The notes: generated from the letters alone by a model not told the origin. Shown: positions 50,542-59,374, counted from the first letter of the stretch. The stretch is 64,000 nucleotides of DNA from Phycisphaerales bacterium (GCA_009691805.1 SIAK01000004.1:37674-101673), one strand, 5' to 3'. Program-made: numbers and translations.

Positions 50542-51300
50542 TCAATGCTTGACTGCGCGCGTGATCGCGCATGTCCCGAAAGTCAGCGTTTTTTGCGTGA
50601 CTTCCGAGAAGCCTGCCGTGCGCACTTCTTGCGCGAGTGCCTCGCGATCGAGGTAGGTTTCCACCGACCTCGGGAGGTAGCGGTACGCGCCGCTCTTGTC
50701 GCGCGCAAGGATCGTTGCGGTGCAGGGCATGATCGTGTGGGTATAGAAACGATTGGCAGCGCGAATGAACGGATTGCTTGGTTGCGAGAACTCAAGAATG
50801 ACGATTCGACCGTTCGGGCGCAGAATGCGGTGGAACTCACCGAGCGCTTGCGGGGTATTTCCAACATTGCGGATGCCGAACGCGATCGAAACAACGTCGG
50901 CGCACGCATCTGGCAATTGCAGCGCCGTCGCGTCGCCTTCGGTGTACTCGACCTGCGCAGCAGATGGCTTGCGTTTGTGCGCCGCCTTCATCCGCGCGAC
51001 TTCAAGCATCTCCGGCGTGAAGTCGATCCCGCGCACACTTCGGACTCCCGCCGCGAGAAACGCTTCCGCGAGATCGCCTGTGCCGCACGCGACATCGATG
51101 ACATCGTCCGCTGCGGTGACTTCTGCAAACCGCACCGCTGCCCGTCGCCACACCTGATCGAGCCCGAACGAATGCACGCGATTGTTGAGGTCGTACCGTT
51201 TGGCGATCGACGCAAACATCGCCTTCACACGGGCTGGCTTGTCGCCGAGTTCGTGCGGATTGCTTGCGAGTGATTGTTCCTGCCACGCGGTTTCGGACAT
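50542..51300 (-). CDS. ubiE: Demethylmenaquinone/ubiquinone methyltransferase (UbiE/MenG)
   Basis: The 252-residue protein is a SAM-dependent methyltransferase for quinone synthesis at the membrane. Motif I is VIDVACGTGDLAEAF; RYDLNNRVHSFGLDQVWRR, DALQLPDACADVVSIAFGIRN and the CAITRAVKH end match UbiE/MenG. In bacteria with menaquinone it converts demethylmenaquinone to menaquinone. ATG 51300 fits the family N-terminus (MSETAWQEQ); upstream frame is low-complexity Arg/Ser. Divergent from the amidohydrolase-like gene by 86 bases. Confidence 0.92.
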   Translation of the reverse strand: MSETAWQEQSLASNPHELGDKPARVKAMFASIAKRYDLNNRVHSFGLDQVWRRAAVRFAEVTAADDVIDVACGTGDLAEAFLAAGVRSVRGIDFTPEMLEVARMKAAHKRKPSAAQVEYTEGDATALQLPDACADVVSIAFGIRNVGNTPQALGEFHRILRPNGRIVILEFSQPSNPFIRAANRFYTHTIMPCTATILARDKSGAYRYLPRSVETYLDREALAQEVRTAGFSEVTQKTLTFGTCAITRAVKH

Positions 51301-51386
51301 AGCGCGGACTGTAGGGCAAGCACGCGCCACAGATTGGCTCGCTGTCCCAATCCGCGCACGCTTTGCCGTAGGATTGCGAACCTCGC

Positions 51387-52310
51387 ATGATCGTTGATCT
51401 TGACACACGCCTTTGGTCCCGACTCGAAGATCTCGGCAGCGAACTCGCTGCCAAGATTCGTCGAACGGCTGCGCAGCGCTGGGTGAAACCGGATGCTTCG
51501 TTGGAGATGCACACCGCGGCGATGGGTGCCGTCGATGCTGCGGTCGTTGTTGGCTTTCGGAGCGCACTGCTGCGGGCTTCGATCTCGGAGAGTTTTCTCA
51601 AAGACGCAGTCGCTCAGGGCGCGGGACGATTGTTCCTTGCGCGCGCGATTGATCCGACACAACCGAATGCGCTTGATGATGTGGAGAGCGCGCGCGCCGA
51701 AGGTGCGCATCTCCTATGGACGGATCCGATGTTGCAGGGCTACCACCCCGCTTCGACTGCGGCGATGCGCGTGTTTGATCGCGCGGAAGCGTTGCAACTT
51801 CCCATCGTGACTGGCTTCAGTGGCGCGATGCCTTCAAGCGCGAAATTGGAATTCGGTCGGCCGTATCTCTTGGACGAAGTCGCGAGAAGTTTCCCCCGAC
51901 TTGCGCTCGTCATCGGTGGCCTTGGCGCGCCCTTTGTCGAAGAAACACTCACGATGCTTGCCAAGCACGATCGCGTCTTCACGCATGTTGCGGGGATCGC
52001 CGCGCGACCGTGGCAGTTGCTCAATGCACTGGAAATCTGCAGAGATCTCGGCGTGGAAAGCAAGGTGCTCTTCGCTTCAGGCTTCCCGTTTGACACTCCC
52101 GCGCGCGCCATCGAAGCGGTGTATTCCGTGAACGGTTGGGTGCACGCGACTGCACTTCCGCACATCGCTCGCAGCGCCCTGCGAGAGATTGTCGAACGCG
52201 ATTCCATCAGCCTGCTTGGTATTGGTGTTCCTCCACCTCCATCGCGGGATCGCGCCCGACTTCCGGCAGTTGAATCACCACGACTTCGTATCTCAGGAGA
52301 GACTGCTTGA
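51387..52310 (+). CDS. Degenerate amidohydrolase-2-like TIM-barrel protein
   Basis: The 307-residue protein looks like the amidohydrolase-related (Amidohydro_2) family, especially LALVIGGLGAPFVEE near the second half and SKVLFASGFPFDTPARAIEAVYS near the C-terminus, where active members have lvlgHlGg and lFgSDyPf. The metal ligands are changed: the N-terminal DxHxH reads MIVDLDTRL, and the SDFP Asp is Gly (SGFP). The second ligand His (H of HlGg) is Ile in VIGG. So metal catalysis is unlikely and a structural or binding role is possible. A TTG-started lipoprotein gene overlaps its stop (TTGA). Confidence 0.62.
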   Translation: MIVDLDTRLWSRLEDLGSELAAKIRRTAAQRWVKPDASLEMHTAAMGAVDAAVVVGFRSALLRASISESFLKDAVAQGAGRLFLARAIDPTQPNALDDVESARAEGAHLLWTDPMLQGYHPASTAAMRVFDRAEALQLPIVTGFSGAMPSSAKLEFGRPYLLDEVARSFPRLALVIGGLGAPFVEETLTMLAKHDRVFTHVAGIAARPWQLLNALEICRDLGVESKVLFASGFPFDTPARAIEAVYSVNGWVHATALPHIARSALREIVERDSISLLGIGVPPPPSRDRARLPAVESPRLRISGETA

Positions 52311-53023
52311 ACTTCATCAACGCGCGCGTTCTTTTTGCTTTGAGCTTGTGTGGCTGCATCCTGTCTGGCTGTGGTGTCACCCGCATGCTCGGACTGAAGT
52401 CGGAAGGCGGCGCAGGCACGATGCACGCAGTCGGTGCCTCAACCCTCGCGCTTCCTCTCGAGTTTCCGCATGTTGTCTATTCGCTCACGGACGCGAGCGA
52501 GTCGTATTGGATGTCGGATGTTCCACTGGATGCACTCACCAGTGGCAAGGTGCAGCAAGGTGTCGTTTCACACGTGCAGCTACTCTGGCGTCCGTATCCT
52601 GGAAAGACGCCGACAGGTTCGAGTGCGTTGAATCTTGCGGTGCGCGTACTCGTGATTTCGAACGGTGAAATGGGTCTGTACAGCGGTGGTGGATTTGGCG
52701 ACCCGGCGGGCGATGCGGGCGATGATCTTGTCGAGCTCGTTGTGATGGGATCCTCACTGACGCTGGTCGCGAAGACTCAGGGTTTCACGGATTTGCTCTC
52801 GCCTTGCGCGTTGATTGTGGATGTTGCTGCGCGACTCTCCCCTGAGGACGCGGTTCGATATCGTCGCGGCGCGGCGCAACTTCTCACGAATACATTGGAG
52901 CAGCCGCGATGGGTTCGGCAGGAGAACGGCAGCGATCCTCCCACCCGCATCGCTTCCGCAGATGAGCTTGCAATCCTCGCGGAGATGTTTACGCAGGACT
53001 CGTCAGCTGCATCGATGCAGTAG
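52307..53023 (+). CDS. Lipoprotein of unknown function
   Basis: The 238-residue protein begins with a TTG start that overlaps the upstream TGA; AGGAGAG is 5 bases before it. The signal ends in a canonical lipobox LSGC at 19-22 (MNFINARVLFALSLCGCILS). The rest has no family I recognise: VVYSLTDASESYWMSDVPLDAL and a Gly-rich SGGGFGDPAGDAGDD loop are seen. It is likely anchored to a membrane, co-expressed with the amidohydrolase-like protein. The last 35 bases are antisense to the next gene. Confidence 0.68.
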   Translation: MNFINARVLFALSLCGCILSGCGVTRMLGLKSEGGAGTMHAVGASTLALPLEFPHVVYSLTDASESYWMSDVPLDALTSGKVQQGVVSHVQLLWRPYPGKTPTGSSALNLAVRVLVISNGEMGLYSGGGFGDPAGDAGDDLVELVVMGSSLTLVAKTQGFTDLLSPCALIVDVAARLSPEDAVRYRRGAAQLLTNTLEQPRWVRQENGSDPPTRIASADELAILAEMFTQDSSAASMQ

Positions 53024-53741
53024 ACAGTCGAAGAAGTTCCGCTTCGATGTCGGCATGCAATCCGCGCCGAACTGGATGCGGAGGCAACAATGAAACTCGC
53101 GGCGGTGCATCCGAAGTTGTTGAAGGCGCAGCGGAAGTTGTTGAAGGCGCAGCGTGACGAATCAGAAGCGCGTGCTCAAGTTCGAACTTGCTAGCATCGA
53201 AGGGCGAGCCGTACAGGGTGTCACCCACGAGGGGGAAGCCAAGGTGCGCGAGCATCGCCCGGATTTGATGAAATCTGCCGGTCTTCAACTGAACGAGCAG
53301 ATGCGCCTCGTGAGGCGCATCCGTGGACGGGCGGATCATAAGTCCAGTTTGTGCGGACGCCTCGCCGCCAGACCGGACGGCGATTGCCTTCGACCCCCGA
53401 CGCTCGAGAAAGAGTTTCTGCTCTGCCAGAAGCGTGCTAAACGCGTACGAGGGAGGGGTCGGAATGCGAGCGATGTAAAACTTCATCCACAGTCGCTTTC
53501 GGATTTCGGAGTTCGCGCGCGCAATGGATTCGGCAGTCTTACACACGACAACGAGTCCGCGCGTGGGCCTATCGAGTCGATGAGGGAACTTCAATTCTGC
53601 GCATTGCAAATGTGATTTCGCCCATTGATCAAGCGGCGCGGACGCATCATCGTTGGATGCACCTTCGCAACTTCTTCCTGCGGGCTTGTACAGCACCGCT
53701 TCATCGCATTGAGTACTTACGATTCGAGGCGCGTCCATCAT
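52989..53741 (-). CDS. Second RluA-family pseudouridine synthase
   Basis: It has the catalytic block KFPHRLDRPTRGLVVVCK with the catalytic Asp, KFYIARI and the LKTGRFHQIRAMLAHLGFPLVGDTLYG motif with its conserved Arg. These mark it as an RluA-type enzyme, modifying rRNA or tRNA uridines. An in-frame duplication of 21 bp (53111-53131, 53132-53152) gives a repeated APSTTS near the C-terminus. ATG 53741 has GGGAGA in front of it; ATG 53738 is also possible. The substrate uridine is not evident. The gene overlaps the convergent lipoprotein gene. Confidence 0.84.
   Translation of the reverse strand: MMDAPRIVSTQCDEAVLYKPAGRSCEGASNDDASAPLDQWAKSHLQCAELKFPHRLDRPTRGLVVVCKTAESIARANSEIRKRLWMKFYIARIPTPPSYAFSTLLAEQKLFLERRGSKAIAVRSGGEASAQTGLMIRPSTDAPHEAHLLVQLKTGRFHQIRAMLAHLGFPLVGDTLYGSPFDASKFELEHALLIRHAAPSTTSAAPSTTSDAPPRVSLLPPHPVRRGLHADIEAELLRLSTASMQLTSPA
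53111..53152. repeat. 21-bp tandem duplication inside the second RluA gene
   Basis: The unit GAAGTTGTTGAAGGCGCAG occurs in two adjacent copies with period 21. It keeps the frame and doubles a short Ala-Pro-Ser-Thr-rich piece of the protein. It is recent-looking because the copies are almost identical. Confidence 0.85.
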
Positions 53742-53822
53742 TCTCCCAATCTCCACGAGCCAGAGGCGATTGTAGACCACATTGCGGAACCAAACATGAT
53801 TGCGGCACCAGAAAAAACGGGT

Positions 53823-54482
53823 CTACGGAGAGATCAAACCTTCGCGCACCGTGTAGAGCGCAAGTTCGACGCGATCGTGAATATCTAACTTCTCCATCAC
53901 GCTCGTCACATGCTTATCCACTGTTTTTACGCTGATTCCAAGCATATCCGCGATTTGCTTCTTTGCGAAACCGCGACCAACGTAGCGCAACACTTCGACT
54001 TCGCGATCGCTCAGTGTGTCACTCTTGGTGCCAGAAATCTTCTTGCGGCGGAATGCGCCCGGATCACCGTTCACGCGCGCGAGCACGCTCGGAGAAAAAT
54101 ATTGTTCGCCGCGCGCAACGGCGCGAATGGCATCAGGCAAGAGATTCGTGTTGTCACTCTTCAGCATGAATCCGAGCGCACCGACTTTCAATGCTTGTTC
54201 AATCGCGCGATCTTGTTGAGATCCGGTGAGGAACAGAATCGCGGTGTTCGGTCGCACTTGCAGAATGTGACTTGCGGCATGAAACGCGTCCACCCCTGGC
54301 ATCTCAATATCAATAATGACAACGCGCGGTGAAAGCTTGTGCGCAAACTCGACGGCTTCGGCACCATTGCTGGCTTCTCCGATGACGCGAATGTCGGAGG
54401 AGTCGTTGAGGACAGAAACCAACGCTGCTCGAATGAGCGCGTGATCATCGACAACAAGCACTGTCAGTGGCTTTGCAACCAT
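53823..54482 (-). CDS. NarL/FixJ-type response regulator
   Basis: The 219-residue protein has a receiver domain (VLVVDDHALIRAAL; phospho-acceptor Asp in VVIIDIEMPGVDAFHAA; conserved Lys in GFMLKSD) and a LuxR-type HTH (LSDREVEVLRYVGRGFAKKQIADMLGISVKTVDKHVT). It is a DNA-binding two-component response regulator. No histidine kinase is nearby, so it is an orphan in this window. ATG 54482 fits the start MVAKPLTVLVVDDH; a longer frame gives 6 extra residues. It is divergent from a second ECF sigma factor with 267 bases between. Confidence 0.93.
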   Translation of the reverse strand: MVAKPLTVLVVDDHALIRAALVSVLNDSSDIRVIGEASNGAEAVEFAHKLSPRVVIIDIEMPGVDAFHAASHILQVRPNTAILFLTGSQQDRAIEQALKVGALGFMLKSDNTNLLPDAIRAVARGEQYFSPSVLARVNGDPGAFRRKKISGTKSDTLSDREVEVLRYVGRGFAKKQIADMLGISVKTVDKHVTSVMEKLDIHDRVELALYTVREGLISP

Positions 54483-54565
54483 GTTCGGAGTGTACCGCAA
54501 TGGGGTGAATACCCAACCACGCCTCTCGTTGTGGGCGTCTAAAAAGTTCGCATCATTGTCGCCTT

Positions 54566-54581
54566 TCAGGTTTCCACCTGA
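54566..54581. promoter_or_regulatory. Palindrome between response regulator and ECF sigma gene
   Basis: TCAGGT and ACCTGA flank a TTCC spacer in a perfect 6-bp inverted repeat within the divergent promoter region. It could be an operator site. No match to a known consensus is claimed. Confidence 0.35.
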
Positions 54582-54749
54582 GAGACAAACGATCCAGAGT
54601 GCGTATGTTCTGTGTAGTTAATCGCGGAGTTACTCACAAGTACCGCGAGAGGTTCGAGAAATCACGTTTGCTGGCGCAGCCTCGGTGGGCATCTCCGAGA
54701 CTGAGATAGAAAAAGTGCTTGTCCGTCTAAGATGGAGGAGTCCGAGCAC

Positions 54750-55355
54750 ATGGAATACCAAGATCAGACAGAACAACCAAGGCTTGTACGCGCCTCCCTT
54801 CCGAGGAATCCCGAGCGGGCGACGCTCGTGCTCGATCTCTTCGATCGCTACTACGAACGCGTCTACGCGTTCCTGCGCAAGTCCACATCCTCCGATGTTG
54901 CCGAGGACCTCTCTCAGGAGGTTTTCGTGCGACTCCTCCAACACCCAGACCTTGAGTCGCTGACGATTTCGATCAGTTATCTCTTGAAGATCGCCCACAA
55001 TCTATTGCGGCGCCGTTACACGCGCGCGGCTCGATTGCGCCAACTTCTCGAAGAGCGCGGCGAGTGCGAAGCGCCAGACGAAGCCACCGGCACCGGGATT
55101 CTCGATCATGGCATGCTCGAGACTGCTCTCGGGCTGCTCTCCCGCGACGAGCGCGACGCGATTCATCTCATCGTGCTTGAAGGCAAGAGCTACCAACACG
55201 CCGCGGATTCGCTGGGCGTGAGCGTGACGACGATCAACAACTGGAAGCACCGAGGCATCAGCAAGCTTCGTGAGTTGCTAGAGCATGGCGATCATGGTCA
55301 CCTGCAGCGGGACGCACGCGGAAACTGGACGATGCCCCTGGGTGATGTCGGCTGA
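54750..55355 (+). CDS. ECF-type RNA polymerase sigma factor (second)
   Basis: The 201-residue protein has region 2 (LVLDLFDRYYERVYAFLRK, DVAEDLSQEVFVRLLQ, ISYLLKIAHNLLRRR) and region 4 (LLSRDERDAIHLIVLEGKSYQHAADSLGVSVTTINNWKHRGISKL, split). ATG 54750 has GGAGGAG 9 bases before it; ATG 54732 would use part of that ribosome site as codons. No anti-sigma gene follows. The divergent LuxR-type regulator may control it; inferred from position only. Confidence 0.88.
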   Translation: MEYQDQTEQPRLVRASLPRNPERATLVLDLFDRYYERVYAFLRKSTSSDVAEDLSQEVFVRLLQHPDLESLTISISYLLKIAHNLLRRRYTRAARLRQLLEERGECEAPDEATGTGILDHGMLETALGLLSRDERDAIHLIVLEGKSYQHAADSLGVSVTTINNWKHRGISKLRELLEHGDHGHLQRDARGNWTMPLGDVG

Positions 55356-55382
55356 CGAAGCCTGGCCCGCGAGAGCCCGAGG

Positions 55383-55646
55383 TCAGAGAAACTTCACGAC
55401 AGGAAGCACCAACGCAAGAATGAGCAGGATGACGACGACGACGCTCAAGATACGCGTCGTCGTCGTTCGACTCTTGCCCTTCCGCAACGCTTCGCCGTCC
55501 ACCCACATGCCACACTTGGGGCAAATGTCGGCGCTCGCATGAAGCGACGCACCACAATCTGGGCAGTAGGTGTCGAGCCGCCGCTCCTGCGCGAGCACGG
55601 ATTCCTCGACCTCGTTAAATTCGTCATCATCAAAGAGGCGCGGCAT
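55383..55646 (-). CDS. Small zinc-ribbon membrane protein
   Basis: The 87-residue protein has a zinc ribbon CPDCGASLHASADICPKCG (two CxxC) followed by one C-terminal membrane helix (ILSVVVVILLILALVLPVV). The acidic N-terminus (MPRLFDDDEFNEVEESVL) precedes it. It resembles small zinc-ribbon membrane proteins of unknown role in Planctomycetes. The start ATG 55646 gives the normal length; the long frame upstream overlaps the plus-strand thioredoxin-like gene region. It is convergent with the second ECF sigma factor. Confidence 0.72.
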   Translation of the reverse strand: MPRLFDDDEFNEVEESVLAQERRLDTYCPDCGASLHASADICPKCGMWVDGEALRKGKSRTTTTRILSVVVVILLILALVLPVVKFL

Positions 55647-55703
55647 CTGTCGTAGAGTACGGTTTGGCTTCACCGAACTGCGCATTCCTTTACGAGAATT
55701 TTT

Positions 55704-56258
55704 ATGCCCGCTGTACCAAGTTTGATGGTCCCATTGGGTTCGCCCTGCCCCGCCTTTCACCTCCGCGACGGACGCGGTTTTAGTATGGATCGCGAAGACG
55801 CGCGTGGGACGAAAGGCTTGCTCGTCATTTTTCTTTGCAACCACTGTCCGTATGTGAAGCACATTCATGCGGCGCTGCTTTCGCTCATTCAAATGGCGCA
55901 GGAACAGGGCATTTGTGTGGCTGCGATCAACTCCAACGATTCGATCGCGTATCCGCAAGATGGTCCTGACGCGATGCTCCGCGAATCACTCTTGCATCGA
56001 TACACCTTTCCTTATCTCTTTGATGAGTCGCAGGAAGTTGCGAAGTCGTTCAGCGCGCAATGCACGCCTGATTTTTTCCTCTACGACGCAAATCTCTGCC
56101 TCGCGTATCGAGGGCAACTTGATGACAGCCGCCCTTCAAACGGATTGCCTGTGACAGGCGCGGACTTGCGCAGTGCCGTGCTCGCAGTTGCGGAGGCCGG
56201 CAAGCCGAACGCCGTGCAAAGACCGTCGATTGGTTGCAATATCAAGTGGCGCGAATGA
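55704..56258 (+). CDS. Thioredoxin-like protein with CNHCPYV motif
   Basis: The 184-residue protein is a redoxin-like family member: LVIFLCNHCPYVKHIHA carries the CxxC motif CNHC, and SAQCTPDFFLYDANLCLAYRGQLDD with cis-Pro context (CTPDFF) follows. Such proteins occur as thioredoxin-like AhpC/TSA relatives with unknown partners. No signal peptide is seen, so it is probably cytoplasmic. Its own terminator follows directly. It could reduce peroxides or act as a thiol oxidoreductase. Confidence 0.84.
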   Translation: MPAVPSLMVPLGSPCPAFHLRDGRGFSMDREDARGTKGLLVIFLCNHCPYVKHIHAALLSLIQMAQEQGICVAAINSNDSIAYPQDGPDAMLRESLLHRYTFPYLFDESQEVAKSFSAQCTPDFFLYDANLCLAYRGQLDDSRPSNGLPVTGADLRSAVLAVAEAGKPNAVQRPSIGCNIKWRE

Positions 56259-56284
56259 CGCGAATGACGCGGCGTTCAAAAGCG

Positions 56285-56321
56285 AAAACGCCTGCCAGCG
56301 GTTGCTGACAGGCGTTTTTTT
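56285..56321 (+). terminator. Rho-independent terminator of the thioredoxin-like gene
   Basis: AACGCCTGCCAGC pairs with GCTGACAGGCGTT around GGTT with one mismatch, followed by a run of seven T. Confidence 0.93.
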
Positions 56322-56325
56322 GAAG

Positions 56326-56399
56326 CGAGGCGGACGGGAATCGAACCCGCAACCACCGGCGTGACAAGCCGGTACTCTAACCAATTGAGCTACCACCCC
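56326..56399 (-). tRNA. tRNA-Asp (anticodon GTC)
   Basis: Reverse-complemented it starts GGGGTGGTAGCTCAATTGG; the anticodon loop TTGTCAC gives GTC (Asp). T-arm is GCGGGTTCGATTCCCGT and the acceptor stem closes with CCGCCTC; discriminator G, as in bacterial tRNA-Asp. CCA is not encoded. Confidence 0.95.
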
Positions 56400-56500
56400 A
56401 ACTGATCCGTCGTTTTCGACGGGGTACAAAGGGTAGCAGATCTCACCCCTGAGTCAAGTCGAAGAACCTCAAGAATGCGGGAGAAGATGCGCGTTGTTCC

Positions 56501-59374
56501 CTAGACATCGCTCCAACGCTTTCCTTGACTCCACACGACTTCGAGTGGCACGCGCAGCGTCATTGCGCCGCGCATTTCGCGCTCAAGCAGCGTGCCTGCA
56601 GCGAGCGCTGACGATTCGGGAACTTCAAGAAGCAACTCATCGTGAATCTGCAAGATCATGCGACCGCCTGGAATCTCAGTCGGCAGTTTCTCCGCAACCG
56701 CGAGCATCGCCTTCTTGATGAGATCCGCGGCAGATCCTTGCACAACGCTGTTGACGGCGATGCGTTCGCCGAATGCGCGTTCGGAAGGATTGCGCGAATG
56801 CAATTGCGGAGTTGGTCGACGGCGACCGAGCATCGTTTGCACGAATCCCTGTGACTTCGCGGATTCGACGCAGGATTCGAGGAACGCATCGATGCCACGG
56901 AAACGCGCGCGATACCCCTCCATGATTTCCTTCGCGCGCGTGATCGTGCAGCCGGAACCAAGTCGACGTGCGAGTCCAGACGCGGTGATGCCGTAGACGA
57001 TGCCAAAGTTCACCATCTTTGCGGCGGAGCGTTGCGTGTCATCTACAAGTTCGGGCGCGACTCCGAAAACTTCCGCAGCCACGGCGCGATGGATATCAAG
57101 TCCGCTCTCGAAGGCGCGCATGAGTCCAGGGTCGCCCGACAGATGCGCGAGGATGCGCAGTTCAATCTGAGAATAATCCGCGGCAACGAAGCACATCCCC
57201 TCTTGCGCGACAAACGCCTGACGGATCGCGCGACCGATGTCGCTTCGGATCGGAATGTTCTGAAGATTGGGCTCGCTGGATGAAAGTCGCCCCGTCGCCG
57301 TGCCTGTTTGGTTGAAGCGCGCGTGGATGCGACCGTCCGTCGGTGAGATGAACTCGCCAAGCGCGACGAGATAGGTGCCCACGAGTTTGGAGAGCTGTCG
57401 GTATTCCAAGATCTGCTGGGGGAGCGTGGAAGTGACGAGAGGATCATCGACGAGCTTCTCGAGGACTTCCGAGTCCGTGCTCGGTCCGCTCTTGAGTCGC
57501 TTCACGACTTTCAATCCAAGACCGGGTCTTGCGTCGGTAGGAAGTCCGAACAGCACTTCCGCGAGTTGCTTCGGACTATCGGGGTTGAACGCCCACGGCG
57601 CGTCAGCGGCAATCGACGCGCGCACCAGTTCGACGCGGAGCTCAAGTTCTTTGCGCTGCCGAGAAAGTTCGGCGCGATCGACAGCGATGCCTGCGCGTTC
57701 CATTTCGCCCAACACAACGGCGAGTGGAACTTCGACTTCCGCGTAGAGCGATTGCAATCCGCTCGCGGCGAGTTTGGGTTCGAGCATCGTCGCGAGTGCG
57801 AAGGTCGCTTCGGCGTCAAGCGCGGCGTATTGCGCGGCGCGCTCGAGTGGAACATCCGCAAACGATCGACTGAAGAGTCCGTCGTTGCCGCCCACGACGG
57901 CTTCAAACTCTTCCATCCGATTGCCGAGGACTGTTTCGCAAAGCGCCTTGAGCCCATGACCCGCGCGTTCAGGTTCGAGCATCCAACTTGCGAGCATCGT
58001 GTCGCCGTCGCAACCCCTGATCGAAACTCCATGCGCGGCAAGCACCGCGCTGTCGAACTTCAAGTTGTGCGCGACCTTGCCGATGGAATCATCTTCAAAG
58101 AGAGGACGAAGAATCGAGAGCGCGGCTTCTGTATTGAGATGCGCGCTCGGCTCTGGACTCTGGACGGGAATGTAAAAACCTTCGCCCACTGCGATGGAAA
58201 CTGAAACGCCGACGAGTTTGATGGACTCGAGTGCGAGACTGTCCGTTTCGACATCGAACGCGAAGCGCTTGGCAAATCGCAATCGAAGCACGAGGTCTTG
58301 CAACTCGGCGCGGGTTCGAATGAGCGTGACAGTTGCCGAACGCTTCGAGAGAGGCGCGGCAATCGTGGGCTGCGCACCAGAGTTTGGATCTTGCGCTTTC
58401 GCCGCCGCTGTGCCAAAGAGGCTGCCTTCGAAGGGAGTTGTATCGATCGACGGCGACGCGTGAGGCGCTGCGCCGAAGAGTTCTTCGGCAGACTTCTGCA
58501 AACTTGAAATGCCAAGGAGTCTCAGAAACTCCGTCATGCGCGTCATATCCGCGCGAGACTTCAGGAACGCCGCGCGTTCGAGCGGAAAACCAATCTCGCA
58601 ATCATCCTTGAGCGTGACGAGTGTGCGCGAAAGTGCGATGAGATTTTTCGACGCTTCCAACGACTCGCGTCGCTTGCCCTTGACCTTGTCGATGTTCTCG
58701 TAGATGCCTTCAATCGAGCCAAATTCGCCAAGCAATTGCGCGGCAGTCTTAGGACCAACGCCGGGCACGCCAGGAACATTGTCCGCGCTGTCGCCCATGA
58801 GCGTGAGGAAGTCAATGATCTGCTCAGGGCGTACGCCCTTGGAATCGAAGAGTTCTTCGAGTCCGATTTCGCGCCCCGCTTGCGTGTCGTAGAGCGTCGT
58901 GTTGGCGTCGATGAGTTGACCAAGATCTTTATCGCGCGAAAGAATCCGCACGCGGTCCTGTGGATGCAATCGACGAATGCCGCGCGCCAGTGTGGCGATC
59001 ACATCATCCGCTTCTACCCCCTCAAGACCGATGACAGGAATGCCAAGAATGGAAAGTGCTTCGAGGCATCGACGCACCTGTCCGCCGAAATCTTCCGGTG
59101 GCGGATCGCGATGCGCTTTGTACTCGGGGTAGAGCACACTGCGAAACGTTTCCGTATCGCCACTCGCATCGATGACGACGATGAAATTCTCAGGTGGCTC
59201 TTCGCGCAAGAACTTGAAGAGGCTCGCGAGAAATCCATAGACCATGCGCGTCGGCTCGCCGGTCACTTTCGATGCGAGCGGCGTGCGAATCGCGTAGTAG
59301 GCGCGGAAAAAATGCGCGTGGCCGTCGACGATGCCCCACACCGCGCGTGGCAGGGCAACTTGGTTGGAGTTCAT
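56501..59374 (-). CDS. polA: DNA polymerase I
   Basis: PolA fills gaps, removes RNA primers and repairs DNA. The 957-residue protein has the 5'-3' exonuclease (WGIVDGHAHFFRAYYA, LEGVEADDVIATLAR, SRDKDLGQL, GDSADNVPGVPGVGPKTA; about 1-300), a 3'-5' proofreading domain with its motifs intact (FDVETDSL, NLKFD, YAALDAEAT), and the polymerase domain (TGTATGRLSSSEPNLQNIP, VAADYSQIELRILAHLSGD, RSAAKMVNFGIVYG, QIHDELLLEVP). Length is typical. It overlaps the GlmU-like gene by four bases (ATGA) and is followed by a tRNA. Confidence 0.96.
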   Translation of the reverse strand: MNSNQVALPRAVWGIVDGHAHFFRAYYAIRTPLASKVTGEPTRMVYGFLASLFKFLREEPPENFIVVIDASGDTETFRSVLYPEYKAHRDPPPEDFGGQVRRCLEALSILGIPVIGLEGVEADDVIATLARGIRRLHPQDRVRILSRDKDLGQLIDANTTLYDTQAGREIGLEELFDSKGVRPEQIIDFLTLMGDSADNVPGVPGVGPKTAAQLLGEFGSIEGIYENIDKVKGKRRESLEASKNLIALSRTLVTLKDDCEIGFPLERAAFLKSRADMTRMTEFLRLLGISSLQKSAEELFGAAPHASPSIDTTPFEGSLFGTAAAKAQDPNSGAQPTIAAPLSKRSATVTLIRTRAELQDLVLRLRFAKRFAFDVETDSLALESIKLVGVSVSIAVGEGFYIPVQSPEPSAHLNTEAALSILRPLFEDDSIGKVAHNLKFDSAVLAAHGVSIRGCDGDTMLASWMLEPERAGHGLKALCETVLGNRMEEFEAVVGGNDGLFSRSFADVPLERAAQYAALDAEATFALATMLEPKLAASGLQSLYAEVEVPLAVVLGEMERAGIAVDRAELSRQRKELELRVELVRASIAADAPWAFNPDSPKQLAEVLFGLPTDARPGLGLKVVKRLKSGPSTDSEVLEKLVDDPLVTSTLPQQILEYRQLSKLVGTYLVALGEFISPTDGRIHARFNQTGTATGRLSSSEPNLQNIPIRSDIGRAIRQAFVAQEGMCFVAADYSQIELRILAHLSGDPGLMRAFESGLDIHRAVAAEVFGVAPELVDDTQRSAAKMVNFGIVYGITASGLARRLGSGCTITRAKEIMEGYRARFRGIDAFLESCVESAKSQGFVQTMLGRRRPTPQLHSRNPSERAFGERIAVNSVVQGSAADLIKKAMLAVAEKLPTEIPGGRMILQIHDELLLEVPESSALAAGTLLEREMRGAMTLRVPLEVVWSQGKRWSDV

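Noticed and set aside
51301..51567. N-terminal extension of UbiE
   Set aside because: Low-complexity Arg/Ser/Pro residues and antisense to the next gene; MSETAWQEQ is the usual start.
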